A stretch of 64,000 nt of DNA. It comes from Aricia agestis. Taxonomy: Eukaryota; Arthropoda; Insecta; Lepidoptera; Lycaenidae. The notes under the pieces are model-generated. The model saw nothing but the letters and a program-made list of their open reading frames with translations, had not been told where the DNA came from and ran no database searches. How positions within the stretch are numbered: the stretch's first letter is position 1; every line of letters starts with the position of its first letter. Shown here piece after piece: positions 42,402-54,716 of the stretch. The stretch is from positions 36,003,001-36,067,000 of the forward strand of contig NC_056428.1 of NCBI RefSeq assembly GCF_905147365.1, written 5' to 3'. Made by a program: the position numbers and the translations under genes.

Positions 42402-44230
42402 TATACTTATGAGAAGATTAACTATTTACTTGCACAAAAAAATATGAAAAAATCAAAACGATGGATTTGCATTTTTTTGCTAAAGCAAAATAAATAGTTA
42501 AAAAAACTCATTAAATGACGGCGCGGCGCGTAGATTGTATGCTAAATGGTTAAGTCTTCTCTAAAATGTACGAATAACTAAAATTAAAAATAAATGAGAT
42601 GAATAATTAATTATTGTTCTTGTATCTATAATCTATATCTACAGGTTGTAACATAAGTGATAATACTTAAGTTAGGGTATACATTATGTGCCCCTGTATA
42701 AAGTTCACTCTGAAAAGAGCAGGGCTGAAAGACCAAAAAAATGTTTTTTGTGATTTGCGCGCCCTGGTGTAAAGAGTTTCCCCATACAAAAGTAAAAAAA
42801 AAAAATTCCCCTTCAGCTACTACTTTCACAGTAAACTCTAATACACGGGACTCATGCACAGTACACACCCTAAAGTATTAGCACTTAGTATTGTTATACC
42901 CTGTATGCTAATATTATTAAGCTGAAGTGTCTGTGTGTTTGAAAGTGCTAATCTCAGAAACTGCTTGTTCGATTTGAAAAAATATTTTTGTGTTGGATAG
43001 GCCATTTATCGAGGAAGGCTTTTAGCTAATTAAATAACGCCGTTTTATTGTATTTTCCTGAATATTCAGGTTATGATTGAATTTACGTTTAGTTGGAAAT
43101 ACGAACTTAAAATGCCTAATATCTCGGCTCCGATATAGTTTAGTTGTATGTCCTCCATAATAAAGTTTACTCCCCTTGATATGTTCTTTCATAATATGCC
43201 GGTTTGGTGAGTGGCCGCGAGATTTGAAAATGACGCCAATATTACCCAAACCCCAAAACTACAAAATATTTACATACAAAAAAATATTATTTAAAGTTTA
43301 AATATTTTGTAGTAAATTTTTACGCAGGAATCTAGGTAGTTAGGTAATATTTTAAGCTGATAAATAACTCAAACATGCTAAATATTTTCGTATGAGAAAA
43401 TGATTTTGGTATTACGTACGTATGAGAATTTCGATGGTATCCGGCCTCTTAAGTTATCTAATTGATTTATTATTACTTAATACCTTGTTCGAGGTACATC
43501 GAACAGCTCAGCACTTTTTACATTATAATAATCGCTTTCGCATTTATGGCTGGTTTACACGTATTAAGTTGATAAGTAGTTAACTAAATTTTAACTAAAT
43601 TTTAAGTTGTTAATTGCATGTAAACACAAAATTTAGTAGCATTTAGTAAGTACTAAACTAAATTGAACACTAATAAAACACAATTTTTCGTGCAATTTTT
43701 CCACTATATTAGGATATTATTATAACTTTTAACAAATTACACGACCGGTTTCGAAACAAATCATCATCAGGTGTTCCTCATCATTTGTTTACCACCTTGC
43801 CCACTTAGCTAATAGCTGTCACTTAGTTTTGTTACCCTCTGTGTAAAGTACAAGTAAAATGTAGAAAATGAAATGAAGAAAAAAAAAAGATTTAATGCAG
43901 AAAAAAATGTAGAGTCGCGATGAAAAGCTTCGCTAAAAGTTCACTAGCTTTTTGAATGATATTAATTAGAGTCATCAACATGAAGAGGTATAATATAACT
44001 GTAGATAATAGGTTACGACTTACGGGATTAGATTATAGACTAGATCAAACAAAATTTACAATATTTTGCTTCGAGTATCGAGACCCTTTGTAACAGGACA
44101 TAATGCCTATTGATTTTGTATTAATATTAAAAAAGAAACGGTTTCAAAGTATTATGCCGTGGATTAGTTGGCAATCGGCTAACTGCCTACCCATGTAAAA
44201 CATCCACAGATTATTGACGGCTAATTAATT
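42402..44230. other. No gene seen; repeats
   Basis: Contains the copy of the CCCTAAAGTATTA family at 42690-42905, and ACGACCGGTTTCGAAAC near 43740. No exon is supported. Confidence 0.35.
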
Positions 44231-44236
44231 AGTCTA

Positions 44237-44288
44237 TGAAATGAAATTATTGTTTCGCCATTAGGATGGCGAAATAATAATTTCATTT
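44237..44288. repeat. Hairpin, ATGAAATTATTGTTTCGCCA arms
   Basis: Inverted arms of about 22 bases with one mismatch and a 5-base loop. Confidence 0.65.
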
Positions 44289-44734
44289 GTAGATTTAAAA
44301 ACTCTTTAAGAAAAAGACATGCTCTTCCTGAAAATCAGCAATTTTTCTACTCAATCTTCACACTTTTGGAGTCTGTGCTAGAACGAAAAATGGCTAAAAT
44401 CCTTGATATAATAATATAATAAACTATTTCGGCCATTCTACGGAGAGCAAAATTTAAATGTCCCGGACTTGTACATACTCTGTAATATTATTATGTTAAT
44501 CAAGTATGTAATATTTTTAAAATGTAAATGGCATCAGTATCTAGCTACAAACTTAAACACAGGCTTCTAATTTAAGTAATTCAGTCTAAATTAATTGAAA
44601 TGAATTGAAGTCGTGTTCAAAAACCACGTCTTCCTTATTACTGTAACGTGTCCCCACACGTGCAAAATATCGACTCAATAGGCCCAGCCTATAAATAGTT
44701 ATCATGAAATAATCGCGTGTCCGATCAAAAGTTG

Positions 44735-45236
44735 TAATTACCGTAACACATGCTGTTTTCGGATGCCCACCCAAAAATACCAGGATTTGGCACATAACGA
44801 GTGCATGGGTCGCTTCTCCTTAGTGTGTGCCACGGCCCATCAGCGGTCCCACGTCGTTAATGTTAGTGTGCCGCCGATAAAGAACGTTAGTATCTAATTC
44901 GCTTTGGTTACAAACTTGGCTAATTACCGTAATCTTTAATTTTAAATTATGTTTAAATTAGATTTTAATTATGTATTTTATGTTATTTTACATAATTTGG
45001 TCTACGTACGTTGCCATAAGCTAGTATTTGTCAATTGTGTCGTTATACCGTTACGTAAAACACTACATTTGTCTAATTACCGTACCCAAAAATTTTTAAG
45101 TCTCATTATCTGAAAAACTTTAATTAACTGTAACATCCCACATTTATTATTGTGTTCGTATCTTTCATTTCTTTAATATTTCAATGTGTCCAAGTTAAAT
45201 CAACGAAGAAAAAAAAAAAAGGGTTACGGTAATTAG
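44735..45236. repeat. Region with repeated TAATTACCGTAA motif
   Basis: TAATTACCGTAA at 44735 and 44931, CTAATTACCGTA at 45073, and TTACGGTAATTAG (inverted) at 45224. Looks like the inside of a DNA transposon with sub-terminal repeats; the ends were not found. Confidence 0.35.
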
Positions 45237-45427
45237 GCAAATAATACCAAACCGGACAATGGCCGATTTACTCATATTTAAGATGGCTGGTACCGCCTTC
45301 AAAAGTGTTAAAAAGAAGTAGTTAGAGAAATCGCTGAATTTTAGTAAAATTCTGAAAAAGCCACTTATAGCCTAGTATAAGGGTAGTTCAGCCCTTGTCA
45401 GGCCAACAACGTTTGCCGGGACAGCTA

Positions 45428-47024
45428 GAATTAGATAAAAATATCTTCACAGTGTTCGTCATCCCACATATCTAATTAAAAATCAACAAGATCTTTGCCT
45501 TTTTTATAAAATTTAAATGTGTTGAGAAATCACAATCCTTGGCATATTTTCATACCGATGTGGACCGACGGCGTACATATTATTAATGTTCGTTACCGCG
45601 CACAACAAAAAATGCCAATTAGAGAGGTACGTGAAATTATTACGCCGGGTTTACGTAACGTAACGGTACAGAACTAGTGTCACGTGGTATGTGTGATCTT
45701 CATCAAACTGAGCTAATGACTAGGCTAGAAGAGTTGTTAAGCTTGTACGTTTCTAGCGCTTTCGCCGTACAACTAGAGTTATAATATTATGACTCATTAG
45801 TAAGTTAAGGCCTGTAGACTGATATAAGTATGATATAACTCTACAGTTATAATATCACTATTATTATGATGAATAAAATTACAAATTGTAAATTGTTGAA
45901 GTGCATTGTAGAGCAAGAAGTAAGATTTTTTCTTTTAGTTTATATTTATATCAACGCAAACCTCTTTAATGATATTTACAACAAGAATAAAATTTAATAA
46001 ATAAATTGAATTTTATTTTTGTTACAAAATATATTATTATTAAAGTACAAGGTCAAAGAGCGGGCATGTTGTTGCATTCCAGCAATGCGTCAAGTTAATG
46101 CGACCGTGTTGTACAAGTAAAACTAAGTATTGCCAAGCGCCTACTTGTTGACCTGTAAAATCCGAGACTGGCACCAAGGGCTTGTTAGTGTAAAATCAAC
46201 CCTTAAAGGGATTGGATCAAGTGTTGCGTAAATCATAAAGAACTAGTGAGAATATAACAAGTTCAGTTTATCCTGATCGCTGGAAAACTCAGAGACGTTT
46301 GAATGAACTGAATAGAAACTAGATTGTTAGAGCACAATACAAAACATAGTATACAGTAGTGTAATTGGTTTGTGGTTGTGGTTTGTCAGTCAAATTCGTG
46401 TAATAATAGACAAGTACCTAATACTAGCCCAGTAGGGTTAGTTCAGCCTTGTATGGGAAGCTGAAATGAATTATAGTCAGAATTTTTTGTGCCAGTGTTT
46501 AGAGGAGGTCACAAATGGCTTAAATAAAAAAAAAACCGACCAAATCCGACGAGTGCGTTAGCCGCCATATTGGTTTAAAGGTCCAATCTTTTTTAGCTAT
46601 ATCACCTTTATTTTATTTTTTTACGAAAATGATAAGGACTAAATTTGTTGTAAATTTAATTTTCTACATTTTGAATAATTTTCTTATAATTTTCATTGTA
46701 AATTCAATATTTACGGAGATAAATGCAAAAAACAAGTCAAAGTATAATTTCGCTTGTATGTCAAATATTATCGAACTTAGTGCAAGTAATTGTAGAAATA
46801 AAGTTGTAGGTGATAGATCATTAAATTTCCTACAAATTTTATTCCTATTGTTTTTTTTTTAGAAATCAATATTTAAGCTCCTACACCTACGGTAAATGTA
46901 CCGAGACCTACGAATAATAAAAACTATTTATTATTCGTAGACCGGGACCCAAGGGACTGAATAGAATTGAATAATTCTGATCTACTATAACAATTACGGC
47001 ACAACCTACAACTGAATCGTTATT
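45428..47024. other. No gene seen
   Basis: A+T-rich spacer. Includes a 17-bp hairpin at about 46908-46940 (CTACGAATAATAAA and complement). ORFs here lack any coding sign. Confidence 0.35.
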
Positions 47025-47331
47025 AAAAAATTGACCAAGTGCGAGTCGGACTCGCTCGTGATGGGTTTCGTACCATTATAAGGTAAAGATAGACAAAAAT
47101 TTGTGCTTTTTGTAAATTAATTGTCTTAGTGCTGCTATATTTGATAAAGAGCAAAAAAGGCCACTAAAATCCTGTTTTTTATATGGGAGCCCCATCAAAT
47201 ATATATGTTTTTAGTACTTCTTTGTTGTTATAGAGGGAAACAAAATACATAATATTTGAAAATTTCAAGTCTCTACCTATCACCGTTCTTGAAGCCTGGA
47301 GACAGACAGACGGACAGACAGCGAAGTCTTA
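47025..47331 (-). repeat. SINE-like repeat, inverted copy
   Basis: Minus-strand relative of 15230-15700: CCAAGTGCGAGTCGGACTCG at the left and GACAGACAGACGGACAGACA at the right. Confidence 0.55.
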
Positions 47332-47760
47332 ATTTTAACTGTAGTTAATTTAATGAGCTACAACTTTATTTCTGTTTTTTTTTCTGTATTGTTCGGGCCA
47401 CGATTTTATGCTCGGGTCTTCTTTTTAACCGACTTCAAAAAAAGGAGGTTATCAATTCGACGCGTATGTATGTAATATTCCAGAACTGCCTAATTTTCGT
47501 ATATCAGCGTCTGAACAAATGTGCCAAAATATTTCAAAAGTGTAAGTATTTAATATTTATGTATGTAAGTATGTATTTATGTATGTATGTTTTAATGTTT
47601 GTGTTCGCATATCTCTGGAACTACCATTGCGATTTCAGTAATTTGGTTTGCAAAATCTAAAAAAAAAGCAATTATTACTTTCTCGTTAGGAGTAACTAGA
47701 GTGGAGTGAAGACTCCATAACCAAAGTACGTATTAAAATTAAAAAACGTGCGATTTAAAT

Positions 47761-47801
47761 ACAAAAAAGTATAAAATAATAATTATTTTATACTTTTTTG
47801 T
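47761..47801. repeat. Perfect 41-bp palindrome
   Basis: 47761-47780 (ACAAAAAAGTATAAAATAAT) and 47782-47801 are exact complements around a single A. Confidence 0.85.
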
Positions 47802-47889
47802 GAGTTTGAACTAGGTTTACAATTTCATGTTTAAAATTAATGAATTATGATTCAGTAAGTATAATACGCTCTTGAATAATATTAATCGA

Positions 47890-47990
47890 TAGTTTTGAAT
47901 CATGGAATATTTTGTTTTTCGAACGCGGGAATCGAACTTGTAAATTGCGAGTTAGAAGTTTGACCACTGGACAACGGAGGTCCTGTCATG
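47890..47990 (-). repeat. tRNA-derived SINE fragment
   Basis: On the minus strand it shows an A-box-like TCCAGTGGTCAAAC and a B-box AGTTCGATTCCCGC. It cannot fold as a functional tRNA gene as far as I can see. Confidence 0.4.
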
Positions 47991-48204
47991 TTCACAGAAC
48001 AGTAGTTTCCATTTTCCAAGCATTCATTTCAGTCTGTTGATTCGGACGGATGATGTAATTGTAGTTTACAAAGCCTATTGATTCGAAATGGCGATTTTGA
48101 CGATACTAAATAAGGGTGGTTCATCAAAGTGACTGCAATCTGATATCAACGATGTTACAACGCTGGAATAGACGTTCGGTGATTAATAATACGAGGACCA
48201 GCGT

Positions 48205-48776
48205 GAACGCCTCCGCGGCCCTGTGGCTTAGAGCGTGTCTCCTGAATCTGGGGACGTGGGTTCGATTCACACGTAATTTCACGCAACATAGGAATGTAAT
48301 CTAGCCCTAAGTAATAATAATAACTCCCACAGGTTCGGTAATATTTCATTTCATTGCAACCAGGCCAGTTACGCAGGAATAATTTTATAGTGCCCAAGTG
48401 TGCGCGCAGGACACAAGAGCACTCTCTATTCAAAGGACTCTCATAACCCAGTGGAACGGAAGACCGACACGGCTGGCGAGAGATCCCGATTTCTCACCAG
48501 TCGTGTCGGTAAATCCTGATCTCTCGCTAGTCGTGTCAGTAAAAAGTCGGTCCTGCGCTGACTTTTGACATATCCATCCGACGCATGGATCATCTTACTT
48601 GTCAGACAATCAGGTGATCAGCCTGCATGGATCATCTTACTTGTCAGACAATCAGGTGATCAGCCTGCATTGTCCTAGTCAAACTTGGATATAACATGTT
48701 TCCAACGCGGGAATCGAACCCACGACCTCCGAGTCAGTCCGAGTGAGCCCCGCTCTAAATCACGGAGGCGTTTTAG
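48205..48776. repeat. Two tRNA-derived SINE heads in inverted orientation
   Basis: 48205-48275 (plus) has TGTGGCTTAGAGCG and GGGTTCGATTC; 48700-48776 (minus) has GTGATTTAGAGCGG and GGGTTCGATTCC. Between them are repeats of GTCGTGTCGGTA and a 42-base unit present twice in tandem (48583-48624, 48625-48666). Confidence 0.55.
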
Positions 48777-48999
48777 CCCTAAGTAGTAAAACTTCGACTT
48801 CTTTCTTGTCCGACTATAAGTCAGATTTTTTTTTAATAGTTCTTAACATTGATACATTTTTATTTAATGTTCAATTGGGAATCGTCTCGTGGAATGGACG
48901 TCTATTTTACCTATATACTAAACTATTAAAATATATTTTCCCTTTTTTGTTTAACCCCGTACATGACTATTCATATAGGGGGTAAAACAAATTATTATT

Positions 49000-49265
49000 T
49001 TTAACAAAAAATTAAAACCGACTTCCAAGGAAAAACAATTATAACATCCATATAATATGAACTAAAAAGTATTAAATAATTTTTCTTATCTTATAGTGCC
49101 TTTTTCCGAATTCGGCTAAACCTCAACTATTTTTGTACTATCTTCATCATTTTGAAGTCGGTCATCAAAACAAAAATTTCGAAAATCGGTTCACAAACGG
49201 CGGAGTAGTGGTCGAACATACACAAAAAAATCCACAGCCGAATACATTATAACCTCCTCGTTTTT
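49000..49265. repeat. AAAACCGACTTCCAAGG repeat, single copy
   Basis: Matches one arm of the foldback at 5401-5817, then continues to CACAGCCGAATACATT and GAGGTTAT-like sequence seen in other lepidopteran repeats. Confidence 0.55.
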
Positions 49266-49313
49266 TGGAAGTCGTTTAAAGAAGGGATAACATTTTAGGG
49301 TGTTAAGCTTTGT

Positions 49314-49558
49314 TCACACTGTGCCTTTTTCTGTTTTTCAAGGGCATGCGTTATAGCGCAGACCGCAGTCAACAGCGAACGTGAGGCATGCCCGCGACGC
49401 ATGCCCTCTGACCGTATCCAAAACTTTCGCTTTGTTATTAAAAATGACAGTTGGCGTTGCGTTTGTCGACGCATTCAATTATTGTATGCGCCAAAACGAA
49501 AGTTAAATGAAAGAAGATGACGAAAGTTGAAGACGAAAGCGCATAGTGTGGACATAGC
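49314..49558. mobile_element. MITE with AAGCT(T/A)TGT(T/C)CACACT ends
   Basis: Inverted ends of about 20 bases with three mismatches, bordered by TA. No ORF. The following element starts only 17 bases later. Confidence 0.5.
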
Positions 49559-49575
49559 TTATGTGTCCCTAATTA

Positions 49576-49717
49576 GGGTCAATTCAGACCGCAACGTGAC
49601 GAGGCGAAGCGTGACGCGGCGTGGGATAAATTTGTATGGATTTGACATGAGACGTCTTGCAAGTCTGTCAAATCCATATAATACATCTACAGGTCACGTT
49701 GCGGTCTGAATGAACCC
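49576..49717. mobile_element. MITE with TTA target duplication
   Basis: Ends GGGTCAATTCAGACCGCAAC and the inverse GTTGCGGTCTGAATGAACCC, with TTA on both sides. 142 bases. Contains ATTTGTATGGATTTGACA and its complement. Confidence 0.7.
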
Positions 49718-50428
49718 TTACAGTTTATTGTGATAGTGACAGCGCTGAAAGAGCATTTTTTTTGGATTTGTATGCTCAAGCGCCCAGCGTCATGAATTTT
49801 TACAACATTTAAAAAAATAACGTTACTCTTTCAGCGCTTCCTTCTCACGTCGAACTCGATATATATATGTCGCAGTCCACTGGTTAAAATAGCCGTTCGT
49901 TCTAACAGCTCCTTTGACTGAATAACTTTTCCTTTTAGTAGAAGTATCTACGCTACGAACGCAATAATTCAGTGCTAAATCAGCAAAAATTGGCGGCCTC
50001 ACCCATCACTGATTTGTATAGGCAGTTGTAAATAACAGTTTTGGTAAGTTAAAAATTATAATAACTTAAAGTTAAGCAAGCAAGTTAGCAAGTTTAATAA
50101 CTAGTTCAGCAGTTAAAACTAGGCAGTAAAGTAAACAAAAATGAGTACTTAAGTACTTAATGTAAAAAGTAAACAAAAAATAAAACATAATGAAATGCAT
50201 CAGTGAATATTATCTTATAATTAAGAAGGAAAATAATATTAAGTGGGCGGTAAAAATATTATTATTGAACGAGCGGTAATACGTGTGGGCAGTAATAAAA
50301 AGAAGTGTCAATAATTAATCAACCGCCATTAAATTAAATAACTGCTCACTATTTTTTCAACTGATCATAATAACATCTCGAATAATTCAATATAGCAGCT
50401 CAAAAAGTTAGTTCCGTTTGAGGTATTA

Positions 50429-50477
50429 CTAGCTATTTGACCGAGCTTAGCGAGATTCGGTATTCGATAAAACTGAC

Positions 50478-50546
<69 letters not shown>

Positions 50547-51505
50547 TCGTATAACTCGGTTAGCTACTTCCCTGAACAACCCTTTCTGATAATCTGCGTG
50601 TTGGCAGGCCGTGGGCAGTGGGTGTGGGAGTAGTGGGGTGGGGAAAAAAAATGAAAAAAATGTAGGTTCAGCTTTATTAAAACTTCGTTAGCTACTTCCC
50701 TGAACAACCCTTTATGATAATCTACGTGCTGGCAGGCCGTGGGCGGTGGGTGTGAGAGTGGTGGGGTGGTGGGGAAAAAATGAAAAAAATGTAGGTTCAG
50801 CTGTGTTAAAACTTCGTTAGCTACTTCCCTGAACCACCCCTTTCTGATAATCTGCGTGCTGGCAGGCCAGGCCAAATTAACACAGCTGAAGCTACATGAC
50901 TGATTTGGTAGTCAGCTCTCCGTCGATACTACTGATAGATACATTACTCAATAGTCAATACACATAGATCTACACTCCCCTCCCGCGAGCGCACCCCCGC
51001 GCCGCCTTAGTAGCGCCCACTTCGAAACGTACATCTATGAAATATTTTATTTTGATAAGGATTATTAGTAAAATAAATGCATTTAAATGTAGTCCAAAAA
51101 GAAATCAAGATTTTTAAATAAAAAAATGGTTGTTGTGCCTCACTTGACATAGATAGGTATAGTGCGTCGCGGACATTGTTGTAGATATTTATAAGACCTA
51201 CATTTACTTACAACATTGTATGGCTCTATCTTTTATAGTTTAGGCAGCGTACGCAAAATAAGTAAATTTTCTGGTTGTTTCCGAAAAACTGAAATATTTT
51301 ACGGAACCCTATATTTTCCAAAATAAAAAATAGCCTATGTTACTCGTAAATAATGTAGCTTTCGAATGGTGAAAGAATTTTTAAAATTGGTTCAGTAGTT
51401 TTTGAGCCTATTCATTACAATTAAACAAACAACCAAACAAACAAACAAAGTTTACCTCTTTATAATATTAGTATAGACAAGAATTGCTCGTTTAAAGATA
51501 TAAGA
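50429..51505 (-). mobile_element. Helitron family B copy interrupted by other repeats
   Basis: The CTAG end at 50429 and the TCTTATATC end at 51505 match the family B copies at 14052 and 23799. Between them: a (TA) tract at 50472-50543, a 128-base tandem repeat, and a family A Helitron 5' end at 51477 with body matching 5897-6570. Confidence 0.6.
50561..50880. repeat. 128-bp tandem repeat, 2.5 copies
   Basis: Units begin TAGCTACTTCCCTGAAC at 50561, 50689 and 50818. Each holds a TGGGTGTGGGAGTAGTGGGG-like tract and ATGTAGGTTCAGCT. The third is cut short and followed by an inverted piece of the unit end. The antisense ORF here follows the repeat. Confidence 0.8.
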
Positions 51506-51822
51506 TATATTTTTTATTTAATTATTTTTACAAATCAATGTCCTGGTTGCTTCTAGTATAATCTAGGTCCACAGCACAGCAATGTCTAGAGCTGATTTTG
51601 TAATCGGAATGTCATTATGAACTAAGCCGACTAATTATTGTGCATTTGATGTTGAATGTGTAGTTTTTTTATGAAGAAAAAAGATATCTACATTACACAT
51701 TACAGTACATTTTGTGTATAATAATAATTTGAAGATAATACCTATTATTTAGGGAGATTGCACTTGCTTACATATAAGTGTTTAGGTAGACAAATAATAT
51801 ACATTGCAGCTGTCGTATATAT

Positions 51823-52580
51823 ATTATGTCGCAGCCGACTGGTTTAAATAGCCGTTCAATCAAACAGCTAGCCCTTTGACTGAACAACGCCATTCAATCA
51901 CACGGCTATACGTCGTTTAGCCGATTTGTTGACTACAACGTTCAACACTACAGCTAGACGACGCTAAGCCAACTGGTTTGTTTTTGTTTTGGCGGGGGGC
52001 TGCGCCCCCGAGCCCCCCTTTATTTGACGGCGGTCGCCGGCTGCTGCCGCAGCACGCTCGCTGCGCTCGCTTGGCTCCCTCTGTGTTGTGGTCTAAGTTC
52101 TAACCTAACCTAACCAACTTTTGGACATTCTGGATTGTGTTTGTTTTTATTTTGACGGGGGGCTGTGCCCCCCGTACCCTTTTTCGGGGGAGGCTGCGTC
52201 CACCCATTTCATAATCCCGTAATTTCTTCTCGAATATTTGTTGAAATTTTAATTCACTCGTATGTGCCTCCACAATTTTTGTCTCTTTACTAACACTTGT
52301 AACTTTTATTAAATACTTCCTTTCCGAAAAACAACCACAAACACCAACAAACACCTGTTAGTTGACGCCATATTGTAAATAAAACGCACCTAGCGCCGCA
52401 GCGGTGCGCGCTGAACTACTTCAATTAGACGGCGGCTTTTGAATCAGCTGTAGTGTTGAACTTTTTGAGCGACTAAAATATTCAATATAAAAACTAGACG
52501 TGTGATTGAATGGCGTTGTTCAGTCAAAGGGCTAGCTGTTTGATTGAACGGCTATTTAAATCAGTCGGCTGCGACATAAT
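51823..52580. mobile_element. Inverted-repeat element with ATTATGTCGCAGCCGACTG ends
   Basis: The first 19 bases are perfectly inverted; longer arms of about 80 bases share GCCGTTCAATCAAACAGC and TTTGACTGAACAACGCC. The core is G+C-rich with two GGGGGGCTG(C/T)GCCCCC blocks. A scrap of the same end is at 49866-49935. Superfamily unknown. Confidence 0.7.
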
Positions 52581-53340
52581 TGTATACCGACGCGCTCAGA
52601 AAACTTCGATAGCGCGATGCAGGAATGTTAGACGAATTGTGGGTACCGCCATATCACTCCCCCCCCGAAGACAGGTCGAATCTTAAAGTCTTGTCGCTTG
52701 AGTCGCCAATGCCAGAGAGTTCCAGTGAGTCGGAACTGTTGCAGTGAGTCCCAGACCCCAGCGAGTCGGAACTGTGATACTGCTGCATGGGATCCAGTGA
52801 GTCGGATAGCTGCCGTGTGGGGCCGATGCTACGTGCTGACCAGGAGAGATGTGCTATGCTTGCTGACTGGTCGGTGTAGTGAGATTAAAGCCCGATGATG
52901 CCGATGCGGAGTTGCCCAGGCCGCGGTACATTGCGGCTAGTGGACGATGTATCCGATGAGGCGATGCTGGCTGGCGCGGTGCGGAGGAGCGGGGAGTGAT
53001 AATGATGAAGGAGGCGTGTTCTGTCGAGGGTCACCAATGTGGGATGAAGCTTGGTGGCCACAAAGGAAGATATTAGCGAGGTGGTATGCCCGGTCAGGTC
53101 GAAGCCCACGTGATATATTTCAGCTGTCGTATATATACCGACGCGCTCAGATAACTTCGATAGGTAATCGATAGCGCGATGCAGGAATGGGTAAAGGTAC
53201 CGCCACAAGTGCATTTGTTGAATAAATAATAGTAAATTATTACAACTCGAGACTGACGGCGACCATTGTTTGTGCAACGGGATAACGATGGACGTTGCCA
53301 TGGAGACATACTTATTTAGTCATTTAAATAAAATAACACG
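52581..53340. repeat. Repeat with direct copies of CCGACGCGCTCAGA(A/T)AACTTCGAT
   Basis: The sequence CCGACGCGCTCAG...GCGATGCAGGAATG occurs at 52588 and 53138, about 550 bases apart. CAGTGAGTCGGA recurs at 52724, 52740 (variant), 52764 and 52795. The right end (53195-53330) matches 32880-33020 inverted. Possibly LTR retrotransposon remains. ORFs here are not convincing. Confidence 0.45.
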
Positions 53341-53460
53341 GGCGAAATATTTTATATGGCAAAGAAACGTTTGCCGGGACAGCTAGTTAAATATTATATT
53401 ATAATATTAATTCATGAAGCCCCAAGCGGCCACATCCGGCCGCGATTACAATAGGATCTA

Positions 53461-53759
53461 TACGTGGGAGAGCCATGCTTCGGCAAGAATGGGCCGGCTC
53501 GACCGGAGAAATACCACGTTCTCACAGAAAACCAGCGTGAAACAGCGCTTGCGCTGTGTTTCGCCGAGTGAGTGAGTTTACCGGAGGCCCAATTCCCTTC
53601 CCTTCCCATCCCTACCCTCCCCTATTACCCTATTCCCTCTTAAAAGGCCGGCAACGCACCTGCAGCTCTTCTGATGCTGCGAGTGTCCATGGGCGACGGA
53701 AGTTCCTTTCCATCAGGTGACCCGTTTGCTCGTTTGCCCCTTCTTTCATAAAAAAAAAG
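53461..53759 (+). repeat. Retroposon family R, copy 5
   Basis: Plus-strand copy from ACGTGGGAGAGCCATGCTTC to an A-tail. Its CCCTTCC tract is shorter than in copies 3 and 4. Confidence 0.72.
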
Positions 53760-54440
53760 AGAGAAGAAAGAAGAAGAGTGTCTCATTTTTCCGCGATCGA
53801 TTGCAAAATGCTTAAACTATTAGCTAGTGACATCTAATGGACGCTAGTATACTCATTTATCTCTGAAATTGCAGGAATAACGGTTGAAGTATTCGTTAAG
53901 CGCCATCAAGTAGCCAGTAGCAGTATCAAAATTATATGAATCGGAAGTCGGAACCTAAAAGCTCTTGGAAGTTACATCTATTTATTTAATTATTTAGAAT
54001 AACTTAAACTGTATTTATATTAGTTAAGGATCAAAAAACCGTTTTGGATCTCTCTCTCATAGAAACCAAGAAATGGAACAACAAGAAATGGAAAGGGTGT
54101 AAGCGACAAAATGGTTTTTGTCGCGTAATTTAAAAACCATAAATTAATATATTTCATAATATTATAATATAATATGGGTCAATTATTATAGTGTATGCTT
54201 GAACTACTATATGTACAAATTTTGGAAGCATAATTATATCACTCTCTGCTGTTGATGATATTAGAATTCCTGTTTTTATTTTTATAGAGGTCTTTTATAA
54301 AAGTTGACCAATTTTAGTAGTTTTTCCTCAAGTTTCTACGGTTTTTTGACAGGAGTTACAAGTGACAATACAACATTGATGACTAATCTTAGGTTTTCTG
54401 ACAGTTGTTATATAAAACGTTGAATATCATAAAGTTATTA

Positions 54441-54716
54441 TACCTAGCGGAATAGAGAAACAAAGGCCTGAGCAAGAGAGCTGATGTCACTATCAGTAAC
54501 ACTGCGTGGTAAAAAGAGACCTGTGATACATGACAGCAGCACTCTTTTTTTGACGTCCAGTCGGCCTTTGCCGCACGTTGACAATTTAATCTCATAGAAA
54601 TCATGTTCTATCATGCTTGTGTAAGTGTATACGTACACATATTATTTTTATACACAGATGAAACCAATTTCGGTTTCGTTTGACAGCTCGAGATTGTTGC
54701 TCTATTCCGCTAGGTA
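54441..54716. mobile_element. MITE with TACCTAGCGGAATAGAG ends and TA duplication
   Basis: TATACCTAGCGGAATAGAG at the left is perfectly inverted at the right (to 54717). TA on both sides suggests a Tc1/mariner-type mobiliser. 276 bases, no transposase. Confidence 0.65.

Noticed and set aside
48205..48275. Possible tRNA gene
   Set aside because: A- and B-box-like words are present, but no complete cloverleaf was found and repeats surround it; a SINE head explains it.
52885..53301. 138-residue minus-strand ORF
   Set aside because: It lies in a repeat shared with 32880-33020 and has no recognisable domain.
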